A stretch of DNA of 30,109 nucleotides from a virus, in IMG/VR virus record IMGVR_UViG_3300011261_000032, positions 1 through 30,109 of that record, one strand, 5' to 3'. A program made the position numbers and the translations under genes. Position 1 is the first letter of the stretch. Each line of letters starts with the position of its first letter. Shown here one piece after another: positions 21,114 to 28,875 of the stretch. The notes beneath the pieces are model-generated. The model searched no databases. It saw nothing but the letters and a program-made list of their open reading frames with translations, and was not told the DNA's origin.

Positions 21114-22187
21114 TTAACTGATGCTTACTGATGTAATATCAAATGATATGCTTGTAAATGTAACGTTAATAGCTACACTAGATCTTATTCTCATTTTATA
21201 TTGACCACTTGCTAAAGCTGCAAAAGGCCAGCTAAAACTAAATCCGTCGGTGGTTGCATCTCTAGGTATATTCTTGCTGTAAGTATACACTATTGCTGCC
21301 CCAGTTACGTCATAAAGTTCTACATATACAGTTCTCGTGCTTGTAGTTGAAGCAAATGATATATCAGCCGTGAAGTGAAGTCTATAGTTTCCATTGTTTG
21401 ACACTGTGATGATACCAGTTGCAAGTACAGCTGTATTAACAACTTCTGTCTTTGATACATACCCTGTAATATCCTGCACGGTTGTTGTAACTGCTACTAA
21501 TGGAACAGTCTTGCCTTGCATACCTGCGAATACAGTCGGAATGTTTTTGTTATTAATGATCGATACGAACAGTCTACCAGTTGAAGCATCCTGTGTTAAC
21601 GCACCACCAACCTGAGAGACAATATTAGGCGGTGTTGCAGTCCATGTTCCTGGTGTTGTGTCACTAAGGTATAGCGGAACACCTGATGGAACTCCTGACG
21701 TATCAACATCACTGATCTCACCAAAGGTAGTAATTGCACCATCTGCTCCAATAGCAATATCAGCAGATGCAACACCAAAGATATCTGCATTTGTAAACGT
21801 ATCAGCTAGAGCGGGTACGATTTGTACTTTACCGCCTGAAACTCCATTATGTCTACACGCTGTGCCTTTAGTGATTATAGAAGCTGTGTTATTGACAACG
21901 TGCGTATGCATACCGTGACCAACTGCAACCTCTACTCCGGTGAACGGGCCTTGAAGTCTGAACTCTTCTGAGTCTTGGTTGTAGTAGGCCTGACCTTCCA
22001 AGTGAGCAGGCGGTGTGGCCTGTGGTGTAAACTTCATCTTACTAAATGCAACTGACCCATCTAACGGTGCATAAGCGGCATCGATCTCTCCTTTTTGCAA
22101 TAACTTGTTAGCAGTTGCAGTTCCCGTCAGATTTACAGAGGTTAATTCACCTGATGCAAGTATGACGGCTAAATCTCTATCAGCCAT
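21114..22187 (-). CDS. Putative head fibre or decoration protein
   Basis: 357 residues, Thr/Val/Gly-rich, beta-predicted, no Cys pairs beyond one. The middle (PPAHLEGQAYYNQDSEEFRL, HGMHTHVVNNTASIITKGTACRHNG, IFGVASADIAIGADGAITTFGE, GVPLYLSDTTPGTWTATPP) shows repeat-like beta units seen in capsid-attached structural proteins. The last 130 residues (ITVSNNGNYRLHFTADISF, TRTVYVELYDVTGAAI) resemble a C1q/TNF-like jelly roll used as a binding head in phage and bacterial fibres. The location between portal and scaffold supports attachment to the head. Strong SD AAAAAGGAG. Confidence 0.6.
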   Translation of the reverse strand: MADRDLAVILASGELTSVNLTGTATANKLLQKGEIDAAYAPLDGSVAFSKMKFTPQATPPAHLEGQAYYNQDSEEFRLQGPFTGVEVAVGHGMHTHVVNNTASIITKGTACRHNGVSGGKVQIVPALADTFTNADIFGVASADIAIGADGAITTFGEISDVDTSGVPSGVPLYLSDTTPGTWTATPPNIVSQVGGALTQDASTGRLFVSIINNKNIPTVFAGMQGKTVPLVAVTTTVQDITGYVSKTEVVNTAVLATGIITVSNNGNYRLHFTADISFASTTSTRTVYVELYDVTGAAIVYTYSKNIPRDATTDGFSFSWPFAALASGQYKMRIRSSVAINVTFTSISFDITSVSIS

Positions 22188-22476
22188 TTTTCACTCCTTT
22201 TTTGAGTTGTTCCATTGTTTGTTTTATCATCATTGCAAAGTTTGCCTGCCCTTGCTTGATACCTATGGCAGTTAGTGTGTCATGTGGAAGCGCTATGAAC
22301 GTATGAACGTATTGCTCTATCCAATGGTTAACCAACTTCTCACCTTCAGCACACAACAGAAACTTATAAAGCGCCATTTCGTTCTCGCGCTTGATTAAGT
22401 TCTCCCGGTATGCTTCTGCTTGAGCGTGGGCAAGTGCTTCGCTGTCTCTTGGGTCTATATTATTGAAGTCCTCCAC
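22180..22476 (-). CDS. Hypothetical protein after portal, 98 aa
   Basis: 98 residues, helical (EALAHAQAEAYRENLIKRENEMALYKFLL...), no recognised motif. GTG start inside the end of the portal gene (17-base overlap); its own end overlaps the head-fibre gene by 8 bases. In podoviral maps this position often holds a small head protein; no more can be said. Confidence 0.62.
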   Translation of the reverse strand: MEDFNNIDPRDSEALAHAQAEAYRENLIKRENEMALYKFLLCAEGEKLVNHWIEQYVHTFIALPHDTLTAIGIKQGQANFAMMIKQTMEQLKKGVKNG

Positions 22477-23992
22477 CTTGTGCCTCCATCTGTGCTTGCA
22501 TCATCTTCTGTTGTTGCTCTCTTCGCTGTTGCTTCTCAGCATCAGTACGTTTGAATATCTTTGGTAGGCCCATCTTATCCACTAAGAAATGTGGTACTTT
22601 TTCAACTGCTACCTCTTCATCTACTACATTGTCAGGCAATTCGCGCATCATCTCCATTGTACGCATTACCTGCATGATCTCGTCAGCATCTTGCTGTCTT
22701 GCCATCGGTGATGTAAACTTGATAGTAACTTCTTTGCCGTCTATCTTGAATGGAACTATCTTGCCTTGCTTAGTGAGTATCTTAACCGCTGCACTTAACA
22801 CACGTGCTAGAAGTTCAGTCTGTAACTTACCGGTTGCACTTCCTGCTGTTGCCTGCATGTCAGCATCACGGATACTCATCTCAGTTGCAGTTCTAACCGG
22901 TGTCTCTTCAATGCTTCCGAAAGGCTTACTAATCATCACATTGCGGATAGATTCGCGTAGTGTATTGATGTCAAGGTTAAGGATATTGTAGTCACCGCCT
23001 GATACAAGAGGGCGTAACGTAGGGTTTGCGCTGTCATTGCTACCAACAGGCATGATCGTTCCCGGATGCAACTGAACTGTGTACGGGTTGATGATTCCGT
23101 CATCTGTTGCTGTGAAAATAGGGTTAGCAGTAAATGCGGCAGCACGCAGGTGATCCTCTACCATCTTGTTGAGAGTCTTGATGTCAGGTAGTGCGCGCAT
23201 GATGCGACCACGGCCATACACTTCACCCGGGATAGTTGACTCTCTAAACACAACCCAATTAGAATTCTCTAACTCTTCTTCATACAGTACGTCTTTGTGC
23301 TTCTCATCGATGACCATAAACGTAAACGTGCCTGACTTCTCGTTCTTCACGATGCCTTCAGTGATGTCTACTTCAGGGTTTTTCTCTTTCTGACGTTCTA
23401 AGTTATCATTGAGCTTAGCATTTGGCCATATAGTAGTGATGTCATTGACATTTACCTTCATATCGCGCCATACATTCTCAACAATACCAAGTGCAGACTT
23501 CTCTAGCAGTACCTCAGATAATGAAACAGATCTAAAGTTAAGCCCAGAATGGATGCCGTCACCTTCTTCAATAATCAAACACCCTGTACTTATGCCAAGA
23601 TCAAGAAATGTCTCTTTTACTTGCCCGTTAAAGTTAGAATGATTGATATGGTCAAAAATGATGTCAGTTGCTTCTTCTAAATATTCCTCAGCTTTAGCTT
23701 TCTCTTCTTCAGGTATCTCGCTTCCTGCTTCAAGTAAAAACCATTTGCGCCATGCAGGTACTAACTGTGACTCCATACGGCTCGCATAGTCTTCTAGTGC
23801 ATACTCTGCTGTAGAGTCATATACATACTCACGCTTCTTTTGTCCAGGTGAGAAATGGTCAAACGTTTGAGATTCAGGCAATGCATAGCGGTAACACTCT
23901 CTAAGGTGGTGTTCCCATTGTGCTTTCTTTCGCTGTCTTGCCTTGTCAATGCGCTTAACCATTCGATCATAGTCAAATAGTTTAGGCTGCAT
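22460..23992 (-). CDS. Portal (head-tail connector) protein, T7 gp8-like
   Basis: 510 residues, near the T7 gp8 length (536). Family features: RQRKKAQWEHHLRECYRYALPE and VYDSTAEYALEDYASRMESQLVP near the N-terminus, RSVSLSEVLLE, VYGRGRIMRALPDIKTLNKMVE in the middle and a Gln-rich C-terminus (AEKQQRREQQQKMMQAQMEAQ). It forms the twelve-fold ring through which DNA is packed and ejected. Overlaps the upstream zinc-ribbon gene by 11 bases. Confidence 0.9.
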   Translation of the reverse strand: MQPKLFDYDRMVKRIDKARQRKKAQWEHHLRECYRYALPESQTFDHFSPGQKKREYVYDSTAEYALEDYASRMESQLVPAWRKWFLLEAGSEIPEEEKAKAEEYLEEATDIIFDHINHSNFNGQVKETFLDLGISTGCLIIEEGDGIHSGLNFRSVSLSEVLLEKSALGIVENVWRDMKVNVNDITTIWPNAKLNDNLERQKEKNPEVDITEGIVKNEKSGTFTFMVIDEKHKDVLYEEELENSNWVVFRESTIPGEVYGRGRIMRALPDIKTLNKMVEDHLRAAAFTANPIFTATDDGIINPYTVQLHPGTIMPVGSNDSANPTLRPLVSGGDYNILNLDINTLRESIRNVMISKPFGSIEETPVRTATEMSIRDADMQATAGSATGKLQTELLARVLSAAVKILTKQGKIVPFKIDGKEVTIKFTSPMARQQDADEIMQVMRTMEMMRELPDNVVDEEVAVEKVPHFLVDKMGLPKIFKRTDAEKQQRREQQQKMMQAQMEAQGGGLQ

Positions 23993-24155
23993 CTCCTGCC
24001 TCTTTCCTCTTTACAATACGTTTCTTAGGCTCTTCTACCTTCTTGCAGTCACATCTAATGACTATCTCATCAATCTCTTGACCCGGCTTGATCTCGAATG
24101 TCTTACTACAGTCAAGGCACTTAAGTCTTGTGTAGTTGTAGTTGATTAATGCCAT
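23982..24155 (-). CDS. Small zinc-ribbon-like protein, 57 aa
   Basis: 57 residues. CLDC at about residues 13-16 and CDC at about 35-37 give a plausible one-zinc ribbon; the C-terminus is basic (KKVEEPKKRIVKRKE). Strong SD (AGGAGGG) just after the stop of the upstream gene. A nucleic-acid-binding or packaging accessory role is possible. No family name assigned. Confidence 0.65.
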   Translation of the reverse strand: MALINYNYTRLKCLDCSKTFEIKPGQEIDEIVIRCDCKKVEEPKKRIVKRKEAGDAA

Positions 24156-24156
24156 C

Positions 24157-24471
24157 TCACCCTCCTAATGTTGTTGCTTTAGCTACGCCTGACTCAGTAC
24201 CGCCTGAGAACAGAAGCGCTCTACGGCCTTGTCTTGACCGTCCGATTCTTTCTTTTCTCATCTGCTCTTCTTCCAAGATGTCTTGCTTCTGCTTAGCAAG
24301 GATGCCTGCTTGCTCTGCCTGTGCTTGTTCAGCTGCTTTGATCTTATCTTTTGTGGCGCCTGACTTAACCAGGCCACCCGTTCCTATCTCTAGTGCTCGA
24401 CCTAAAAATCCGCCTCCGCCACGGTACACATCCGGTGTCATATCACTATGAACATATTTTAGACAATTCAT
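24157..24471 (-). CDS. Small putative virion protein, 104 aa
   Basis: 104 residues. Gly-rich front (VYRGGGGFLGRALEIGTGGL), a helical Gln/Ala/Lys middle (KAAEQAQAEQAGILAKQKQD) and an Arg-rich end (RIGRSRQGRRALLFSGGTES). Small proteins with this Gly-rich / coil / GRRALLFSGG layout occur beside portal genes in podoviruses, so a minor head or internal protein is likely. It has its own promoter (24502-24507) and SD AAAGGGA. Confidence 0.6.
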   Translation of the reverse strand: MNCLKYVHSDMTPDVYRGGGGFLGRALEIGTGGLVKSGATKDKIKAAEQAQAEQAGILAKQKQDILEEEQMRKERIGRSRQGRRALLFSGGTESGVAKATTLGG

Positions 24472-24501
24472 ACTATCCCTTTGAATAAAATTTAATCACA
24501 T

Positions 24502-24510
24502 ATTGTATCA
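24502..24510 (-). promoter_or_regulatory. Promoter TGATACAAT before the head genes
   Basis: Minus-strand TGATACAAT (24502-24510) is identical to the extended -10 of the capsid promoter. It lies in a 49-base AT-rich gap, one of very few gaps in the packaging/head region. No clear -35, which is normal for Campylobacterota. It should start transcripts for 24471 to the scaffold. Confidence 0.5.
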
Positions 24511-24520
24511 TAATTTAAGT

Positions 24521-24904
24521 TTATATATTTTTAGGCTTAAACATCCACACGTTTTCCATGATCTCTACTGAATTATGACCGTACAGGTTTTTAAGCCCTG
24601 TGTAGTAGATTGGTTTTCCTTTTGTAAGCGTGTAGTATCGATACAGTTCTTTGCCAAGTGTAACCATCTCTTTAAGTGTGCTGTGCTTGCCTATATGCCA
24701 TGCAAATGGGATGAACACATACTCTTCAGCTTCAGATACGCATAGAAAGCCATTCTCTGAAGGTGTAAAGTAATTTATATGCGTTGTCGAGCGATACAGT
24801 TCTATCTCGCTCTGGTCTGTTATGCCTTCTTCTAATATCATCTTGCCACGCATCTTGTCTAGCACAAAGTCTAAACACGTGTCATCTTTGATTATTGCTG
24901 TCAT
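24521..24904 (-). CDS. Putative acyltransferase-fold protein, T7 gp13-like
   Basis: 127 residues from MTAIIKDDTCLDFVLDKMRG. The order of segments (LDKMRGKMILEEGI, TPSENGFLCVSEAEEYVFIPF, STLKEMVTLGKELYRYYTL, GLKNLYGHNSVEIMENVWMF) is that of a small GNAT-like acyltransferase domain, comparable to the phage gp13-type family. The catalytic ability is uncertain. A GTG nine codons earlier (24931) is an alternative start. It overlaps the gene upstream by 23 bases. Confidence 0.5.
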   Translation of the reverse strand: MTAIIKDDTCLDFVLDKMRGKMILEEGITDQSEIELYRSTTHINYFTPSENGFLCVSEAEEYVFIPFAWHIGKHSTLKEMVTLGKELYRYYTLTKGKPIYYTGLKNLYGHNSVEIMENVWMFKPKNI

Positions 24905-25070
24905 TCTCTGCTTCTTTATATAATATTGCACTGATTATCTCATCTGCATTAAACCAGTTCTGACCCATTACATTGTGAACAACTAGCACTCTGTCTATGC
25001 AATCAGAAGTAATCACGTCTTTTATTATGATCTCGCTTCCGCCTTGGTCTGTTATTATCATGTTTGTCAT
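24882..25070 (-). CDS. Hypothetical protein after terminase, 62 aa
   Basis: 62 residues (MTNMIITDQGGSEIIIKDV...), short beta strands then an acidic helix (ADEIISAILYKEAEND). The ATG shares bases with the terminase stop (TAATG) and GGAG lies eight bases before it inside the terminase gene. No family recognised. Confidence 0.6.
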   Translation of the reverse strand: MTNMIITDQGGSEIIIKDVITSDCIDRVLVVHNVMGQNWFNADEIISAILYKEAENDSNNQR

Positions 25071-26356
25071 TAGAATACGCTCCATTCGTTTTTATTGTCT
25101 CTTCTCTCATGCTGTTGTATAGGCTTTCGTCTAGTGAACTGTAGAGGGAATAGCTTAGCAACTAGGTAGCCAAGCGCATCGATGCCATTGTTATCATGCC
25201 CGTTCTTCTTGTCAGGCATCTTAGTGTTCTCATCGTATGCCTGTTGTTCTAGCGCCTTTGTTAGCTTAGGGCATCTTACTGTGTTGACATAAGCCCTTCT
25301 CATCCCTTGTGCATTACAAAACAGCGTGTTAAGTCCGTTAACTCTATCCATGATCGCAGGGTTCTTATTGTCAGCTCTAACGCTAAAGCCTGCTTGTCTT
25401 AATAGTTTGATGTCTGATGTGTTGGCCTGCACTGACTTTCTAGCATCACCGGCAGCATCTGGATACACGTATACTCTTCGCCCTGGATACTTAGCTTCTA
25501 GTGTCTCAACAAGTTCTGGTGTATCAAACAGTCCTATGAACTCATCTACAGCATAGACATAATTGTCTTTAACGAGGCAAGCCACTGCAGACATAGCACC
25601 AACATTAAAGTCAATACCGATATGTATATCACTCGCTCCATCATCTTCTCTACTCGTGTCATTAAGTGTTCTATCATATTGTGTGTATACCGTTCCTGAT
25701 GTTAAGTTTGTAAACTCACCGTTAAGATAAGCTTCGATTAGTTCTGCCGGGTACTGAGATCTCATTGTGTCTATGTAATCCTGTGGCAGGTGGTAGTTGT
25801 CGGTGGTCTTCGCCCGGATCAGCTTCTTTCCTTCGCCTTCCTCTTCTACAAAGATGCGATACATAGCTCGGTAGCCTTCCGGTGTCGATACGATAACCAT
25901 CTGTCTTACATTGCCAACACGGATACGGCCAAGCAGCTTAATAAATGCATTATAGGCCAGTTCAGTCTTTGCTGTGTCGAACTCATCCATTACAACATAG
26001 GCAGCATTGATACCGATAAGGCGCTCATATCCTTCCATGCTTTTACAGATGATACGTGTCTCTTTGCCGTCAATGTCACAATAGAAGATACTCTCACCGG
26101 TCTTAAACTCATACGTGATGTCAAAGTAGTCTAGTGCTGTCTTGATCTCAGGTATAAGAATTTGTGTTAGTAGTGGGAAGTTCGGCTCAGTTACAATTCC
26201 ATCGCATCCAGGGTTAGCCATTGCAAGCATGATCGCTTTACGTGCTACTGCAAATGTCTTGCCTGCACCAAACCCTGATACAAGTCCAAGTATCTTTGTG
26301 TCTGTGTCCTTGATTAGGGCGAATTGGTGCGGTAGTAGTTTTAGTTGTTTAGTCAT
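25070..26356 (-). CDS. Terminase large subunit
   Basis: 428 residues from MTKQLKLLPHQFALI. Walker A GFGAGKT at about residues 28-34, Walker B YVVMDEFD near 130, motif III-like IVSTPEG (about 175), and the nuclease domain starting HIGIDFNVGAM (about 250) with further acidic residues in VYVYPDAAGD and DGIDALGYL-like NNGIDALGYLV near the end. It pumps and cuts genome concatemers into the prohead through the portal. The start is placed at the ATG overlapping the small-subunit stop by 8 bases; a TTG six codons upstream is possible. Confidence 0.9.
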   Translation of the reverse strand: MTKQLKLLPHQFALIKDTDTKILGLVSGFGAGKTFAVARKAIMLAMANPGCDGIVTEPNFPLLTQILIPEIKTALDYFDITYEFKTGESIFYCDIDGKETRIICKSMEGYERLIGINAAYVVMDEFDTAKTELAYNAFIKLLGRIRVGNVRQMVIVSTPEGYRAMYRIFVEEEGEGKKLIRAKTTDNYHLPQDYIDTMRSQYPAELIEAYLNGEFTNLTSGTVYTQYDRTLNDTSREDDGASDIHIGIDFNVGAMSAVACLVKDNYVYAVDEFIGLFDTPELVETLEAKYPGRRVYVYPDAAGDARKSVQANTSDIKLLRQAGFSVRADNKNPAIMDRVNGLNTLFCNAQGMRRAYVNTVRCPKLTKALEQQAYDENTKMPDKKNGHDNNGIDALGYLVAKLFPLQFTRRKPIQQHERRDNKNEWSVF

Positions 26357-26831
26357 TGACTGCTTTATCCTCAACTATCTGCACAACCGTAGGCGTGTTA
26401 TTGTTCTGTGTGAGCTGTTGCACGTCTATCTTCGGTGCGTGTCTGTCTGCTACTTTCAGTGTGATAGCTAGTTTGTCGTTAGCATTTGCTATTGTAAGGG
26501 CATCATTAGGGGTATCTATCTGATCTATCATAGTGTTTAACTTGCCTGCAAGCTTCTCTGCATTTCCATTAATAAGGTTTAGATACTTAGTTTTCTTATC
26601 AACTACCTCATCTATTGCTTTCACTTCTTGGTAACTAACTTCTGAAAGCTCCTTAACAAGGGAAACTTTCTTGGTAACTTTATCAGTATGCTTTGGTAAC
26701 TTTCCTTTAGTTATCTTACCTATTGTTACATGGCTAGTATTGTACTTTGCAGCTAGGTCTCTTTGTGTGTAGTGACCTGTGTGGAAGTCTGCTAGTACCA
26801 ACTCTCTTTGCTCGTCTGTGAGTCTAGCCAT
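26349..26831 (-). CDS. Terminase small subunit
   Basis: 160 residues. An N-terminal helix-turn-helix (YTQRDLAAKYNTSHVTIGKITKG, about 17-39) for DNA recognition is followed by helices for oligomerisation and a C-terminal PTVVQIVEDKAVND tail that may contact the large subunit. It lies directly upstream of the terminase large subunit and overlaps it, the usual arrangement. It selects the phage DNA for packaging. Confidence 0.82.
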   Translation of the reverse strand: MARLTDEQRELVLADFHTGHYTQRDLAAKYNTSHVTIGKITKGKLPKHTDKVTKKVSLVKELSEVSYQEVKAIDEVVDKKTKYLNLINGNAEKLAGKLNTMIDQIDTPNDALTIANANDKLAITLKVADRHAPKIDVQQLTQNNNTPTVVQIVEDKAVND

Positions 26832-27003
26832 TAGTCATCTTCTTATGCATTAATATTACTTCTTCGTTCTTGTATCTTCCGTGCTTTGCAGACTCTATCT
26901 TGCATTGAGTTATCGTGTTCACCTTCTTGCTATCTTCGTATATCTCCCACCCCCAGTAGTACATAGGTACTGAACCTACAAATTTAGCCATTATGATACT
27001 CAT
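26824..27003 (-). CDS. Hypothetical protein, 59 aa
   Basis: 59 residues (MSIIMAKFVGSVPMYYWGWEIYED...HKKMTNG), aromatic-rich front and basic end. ATGA overlap with the gene before, 8-base overlap with the terminase small subunit after. It may be an N-terminal partner or a simple unknown; no motif. Confidence 0.55.
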   Translation of the reverse strand: MSIIMAKFVGSVPMYYWGWEIYEDSKKVNTITQCKIESAKHGRYKNEEVILMHKKMTNG

Positions 27004-27212
27004 GATTCTATGCCCTCACAATCAAGCATGTGCTTAAAATCATTTTTCTTGTGTAGCCTCTTTATGTACTCCTGCTCTACCTCGAAATATAACTGGGCAG
27101 TAAGACTACCTTCTTTAAGCATCCATACCAACTCATCATTCTTTACATCTTCAAAAGTCTTGCCGTCTGTGAGTATCTTATCTAAGAACTCTTTAGCTGT
27201 TAATTTGCTCAT
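27000..27212 (-). CDS. Hypothetical protein, 70 aa
   Basis: 70 residues, helical and charged (MSKLTAKEFLDKILTDGKTFEDV...), no family recognised. It overlaps its neighbours on both sides by 4 bases (ATGA), so it belongs to the operon leading into terminase. Confidence 0.62.
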   Translation of the reverse strand: MSKLTAKEFLDKILTDGKTFEDVKNDELVWMLKEGSLTAQLYFEVEQEYIKRLHKKNDFKHMLDCEGIES

Positions 27213-27526
27213 TGCTTTTTAGCCTCTTCAATACTTTTAAACACTTTATCCGCTTCATCTATTGAGCCAACTGTAATTGACAACTGATAGTCTTCAGGCT
27301 TTGTAGGGTTGGCCATTCTTTCTATAATCCCTTGCTCACCTTCAAATATCTTCTCATACTTCTTGATGTCATACCGGAGGCTAGCGTTCTCTTCTTCTAA
27401 GCGCTGCTTCTGCTTCTTTAACAGTTCGCACTCCTTGATCTTGAAGTCCAGGCTTAACTCTAAGTCTCTAAAGTCATACGGCTTACTGTTCTGATATGTT
27501 CTCTCTGCTTTTGTAAAGTTTGTCAT
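27209..27526 (-). CDS. Coiled-coil hypothetical protein, 105 aa
   Basis: 105 residues. The middle (KIKECELLKKQKQRLEEENA, to about residue 60) is a strong coiled coil; the C-terminus (YQLSITVGSIDEADKVFKSI) looks like a small strand-helix unit. No function recognised. ATGA overlaps on both sides. Confidence 0.65.
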   Translation of the reverse strand: MTNFTKAERTYQNSKPYDFRDLELSLDFKIKECELLKKQKQRLEEENASLRYDIKKYEKIFEGEQGIIERMANPTKPEDYQLSITVGSIDEADKVFKSIEEAKKQ

Positions 27527-27678
27527 TTGATTGCCTCCACGGCTATGAATCCAAGTGCAATGATCGATACTATTGCTGTAATACCTATGAATGAGAAAAA
27601 GATTATGTCTACTGCATCTATATCGTCCATGATTCTTCTGTCGTATTCTCTTAGTTCTTCTGATATTTCGTCTTGCAT
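27523..27678 (-). CDS. Small single-TM protein, 51 aa
   Basis: 51 residues: acidic N-terminus (MQDEISEELREYDRRIMDDID) then one membrane segment (IIFFSFIGITAIVSIIALGFI). The start at 27678 is chosen because the recurrent leader AAGAAGGGTTCAC lies directly before it; a longer frame to 27738 has no SD site. It follows a promoter at 27746 and a leader hairpin at 27706-27726 (GTACAGG/CCTGTGC). Confidence 0.65.
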   Translation of the reverse strand: MQDEISEELREYDRRIMDDIDAVDIIFFSFIGITAIVSIIALGFIAVEAIK

Positions 27679-27745
27679 GTGAACCCTTCTTGTTAGCTTA
27701 CTAAAGCACAGGGTAGAAGCCTGTACTCTATAAGTCAACTTGTAT

Positions 27746-27754
27746 ATTATATCA
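27746..27754 (-). promoter_or_regulatory. Promoter TGATATAAT overlapping the barrel gene stop
   Basis: TATAAT (27746-27751) with an extended TGA that is itself the stop codon of the beta-barrel gene. It would start a transcript with a leader hairpin at 27706-27726 (7 pairs, 7-base loop), then the 51-aa TM protein and on into terminase. No -35 box. Confidence 0.5.
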
Positions 27755-28294
27755 CAGATTGAAGTTAACGCCTACAAAAACACCGAGGATCTTCTCATCC
27801 ATACCGATATTAACACCGCTGTATTCGTATGAGTCATAGCTGCGCTTCTTGTACTGCACTCCGGCTTCCATGTTTACATCTGTGCCAAGTTCAAAGATGC
27901 CACCGACACGTGCACCAACATCTGTAAAGTCAATATCTGTTCCATCAAAGTCTTTAGAACCTGATGCAAGCATAGCACCGATAAAGATGTTATCGATCAT
28001 GTAATCAACCTCAGCACCGATTGATACTGCACTACCTTCATTCATCACAAGCACATCATCTTTGTACTTCTCTGATGTTACTACACCAAGAACACGAACC
28101 GCATCAAACTGATAACCACCCTTTACTGCAAAGCCGATAGACTTAGTATCAAAACTTGCTGATGCTGTTCCGCCTGGGCCTGATACTGTTACATCTGATC
28201 CTACTTTTCCATATGTAAGTTCAGTGCCTACAACAAAACCATCTGCAAACGCACTTGCTGCAACTACCATTAATGCTAAAATAACTTTTTTCAT
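27752..28294 (-). CDS. Phage-encoded outer-membrane beta-barrel protein
   Basis: 180 residues. A clear signal peptide (MKKVILALMVVAASAFA, cut before Asp-Gly) is followed by alternating strand patterns of a small eight-stranded barrel (GFVVGTELTYGKVGS, SIGFAVKGGYQFDAVRV, AVSIGAEVDYMIDNIFIGAML, GARVGGIFELGTDVNMEAGV) ending FVGVNFNL. It should be exported and inserted in the host outer membrane by the Bam machinery. It closely resembles small barrels of Campylobacterota hosts, so it was probably acquired from a host. Good SD AAAGGATAG. Likely roles are blocking superinfection or altering the surface; inferred. Confidence 0.82.
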   Translation of the reverse strand: MKKVILALMVVAASAFADGFVVGTELTYGKVGSDVTVSGPGGTASASFDTKSIGFAVKGGYQFDAVRVLGVVTSEKYKDDVLVMNEGSAVSIGAEVDYMIDNIFIGAMLASGSKDFDGTDIDFTDVGARVGGIFELGTDVNMEAGVQYKKRSYDSYEYSGVNIGMDEKILGVFVGVNFNL

Positions 28295-28297
28295 CTT

Positions 28298-28393
28298 CTA
28301 TCCTTTGAATATTAAATATGTACAAGCGCCATAAAACGCAACTGTGAACGCTAGACCGGTTAAAAATACATACCCTCGTGTGCTAATCTTCAT
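28298..28393 (-). CDS. Small TM peptide, 31 aa
   Basis: 31 residues (MKISTRGYVFLTGLAFTVAFYG...LIFKG), one membrane segment with a basic N-terminus. It overlaps the upstream gene by 11 bases and ends four bases before the barrel gene ATG, whose SD site overlaps its stop codon. Function unknown. Confidence 0.5.
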   Translation of the reverse strand: MKISTRGYVFLTGLAFTVAFYGACTYLIFKG

Positions 28394-28589
28394 TTTTCCA
28401 TCCTATAGGTCGCTTGATTACTAGGTCTTTGTTTGTGATATGCGCTATGCAATTCTCAAACAGACCAAACTTCTTATATTGAACCCTCATAAACTCGTCT
28501 ACTTCCACCTCCGTAACGTATAGTTTACCTTTCAGAAAGTTAGATACTGCTTTTAGTTCTGCTTCTGTAAGGTCTGGTAGGTATCTCAT
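28383..28589 (-). CDS. Hypothetical protein, 68 aa
   Basis: 68 residues, starts MRYLPDLTEAELKAVSNFLKG. Soluble, basic C-terminus (KDLVIKRPIGWKNED). The ATG overlaps the preceding stop (ATGA). No family recognised. Confidence 0.62.
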   Translation of the reverse strand: MRYLPDLTEAELKAVSNFLKGKLYVTEVEVDEFMRVQYKKFGLFENCIAHITNKDLVIKRPIGWKNED

Positions 28590-28705
28590 GTTAAATCCAA
28601 TACCTCGCCATGCTTTAAACGCTTCTCACGCTTCTTGAACTTGATGTGGCTACTTACTAAGCAATAGATTCCTATTAAGGAAAGTATTCCGGCTAGATAC
28701 AACAT
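28586..28705 (-). CDS. Small TM protein, 39 aa
   Basis: 39 residues: hydrophobic start MLYLAGILSLIGIYCLV, then a strongly basic cytoplasmic part (KFKKREKRLKHG). It sits between two coupled small genes; ATGA overlap with the next. Function unknown. Confidence 0.52.
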   Translation of the reverse strand: MLYLAGILSLIGIYCLVSSHIKFKKREKRLKHGEVLDLT

Positions 28706-28707
28706 GA

Positions 28708-28875
28708 CTATTCACTTTTCTGCTTGATCCTGCGCAACCGCTTTACTGCATGCTGCACAAGTTCTCTTAAATACTCATCACCGGACTTGTTCAGCACCTC
28801 TTTTGTCAGTGCTTTAAACTCAGGCCAGTCATGCTCGTATGCCTTTGTAGTCTTTGTGACTAGCTTTTGTTTCAT
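28708..28875 (-). CDS. Small basic protein, 55 aa
   Basis: 55 residues (MKQKLVTKTTKAYEHDWPEF...), helical and very basic at the end (HAVKRLRRIKQKSE), so possibly nucleic-acid binding. Start directly after the stop of the gene before it; SD GGAGGTG within that gene. Confidence 0.6.
   Translation of the reverse strand: MKQKLVTKTTKAYEHDWPEFKALTKEVLNKSGDEYLRELVQHAVKRLRRIKQKSE

Noticed and set aside
22551-22991. Plus-strand open frame (146 codons) opposite the portal gene
   Set aside because: Antisense to the strongly supported portal gene, with Ser/Ile-rich shadow composition and no neighbours on that strand.
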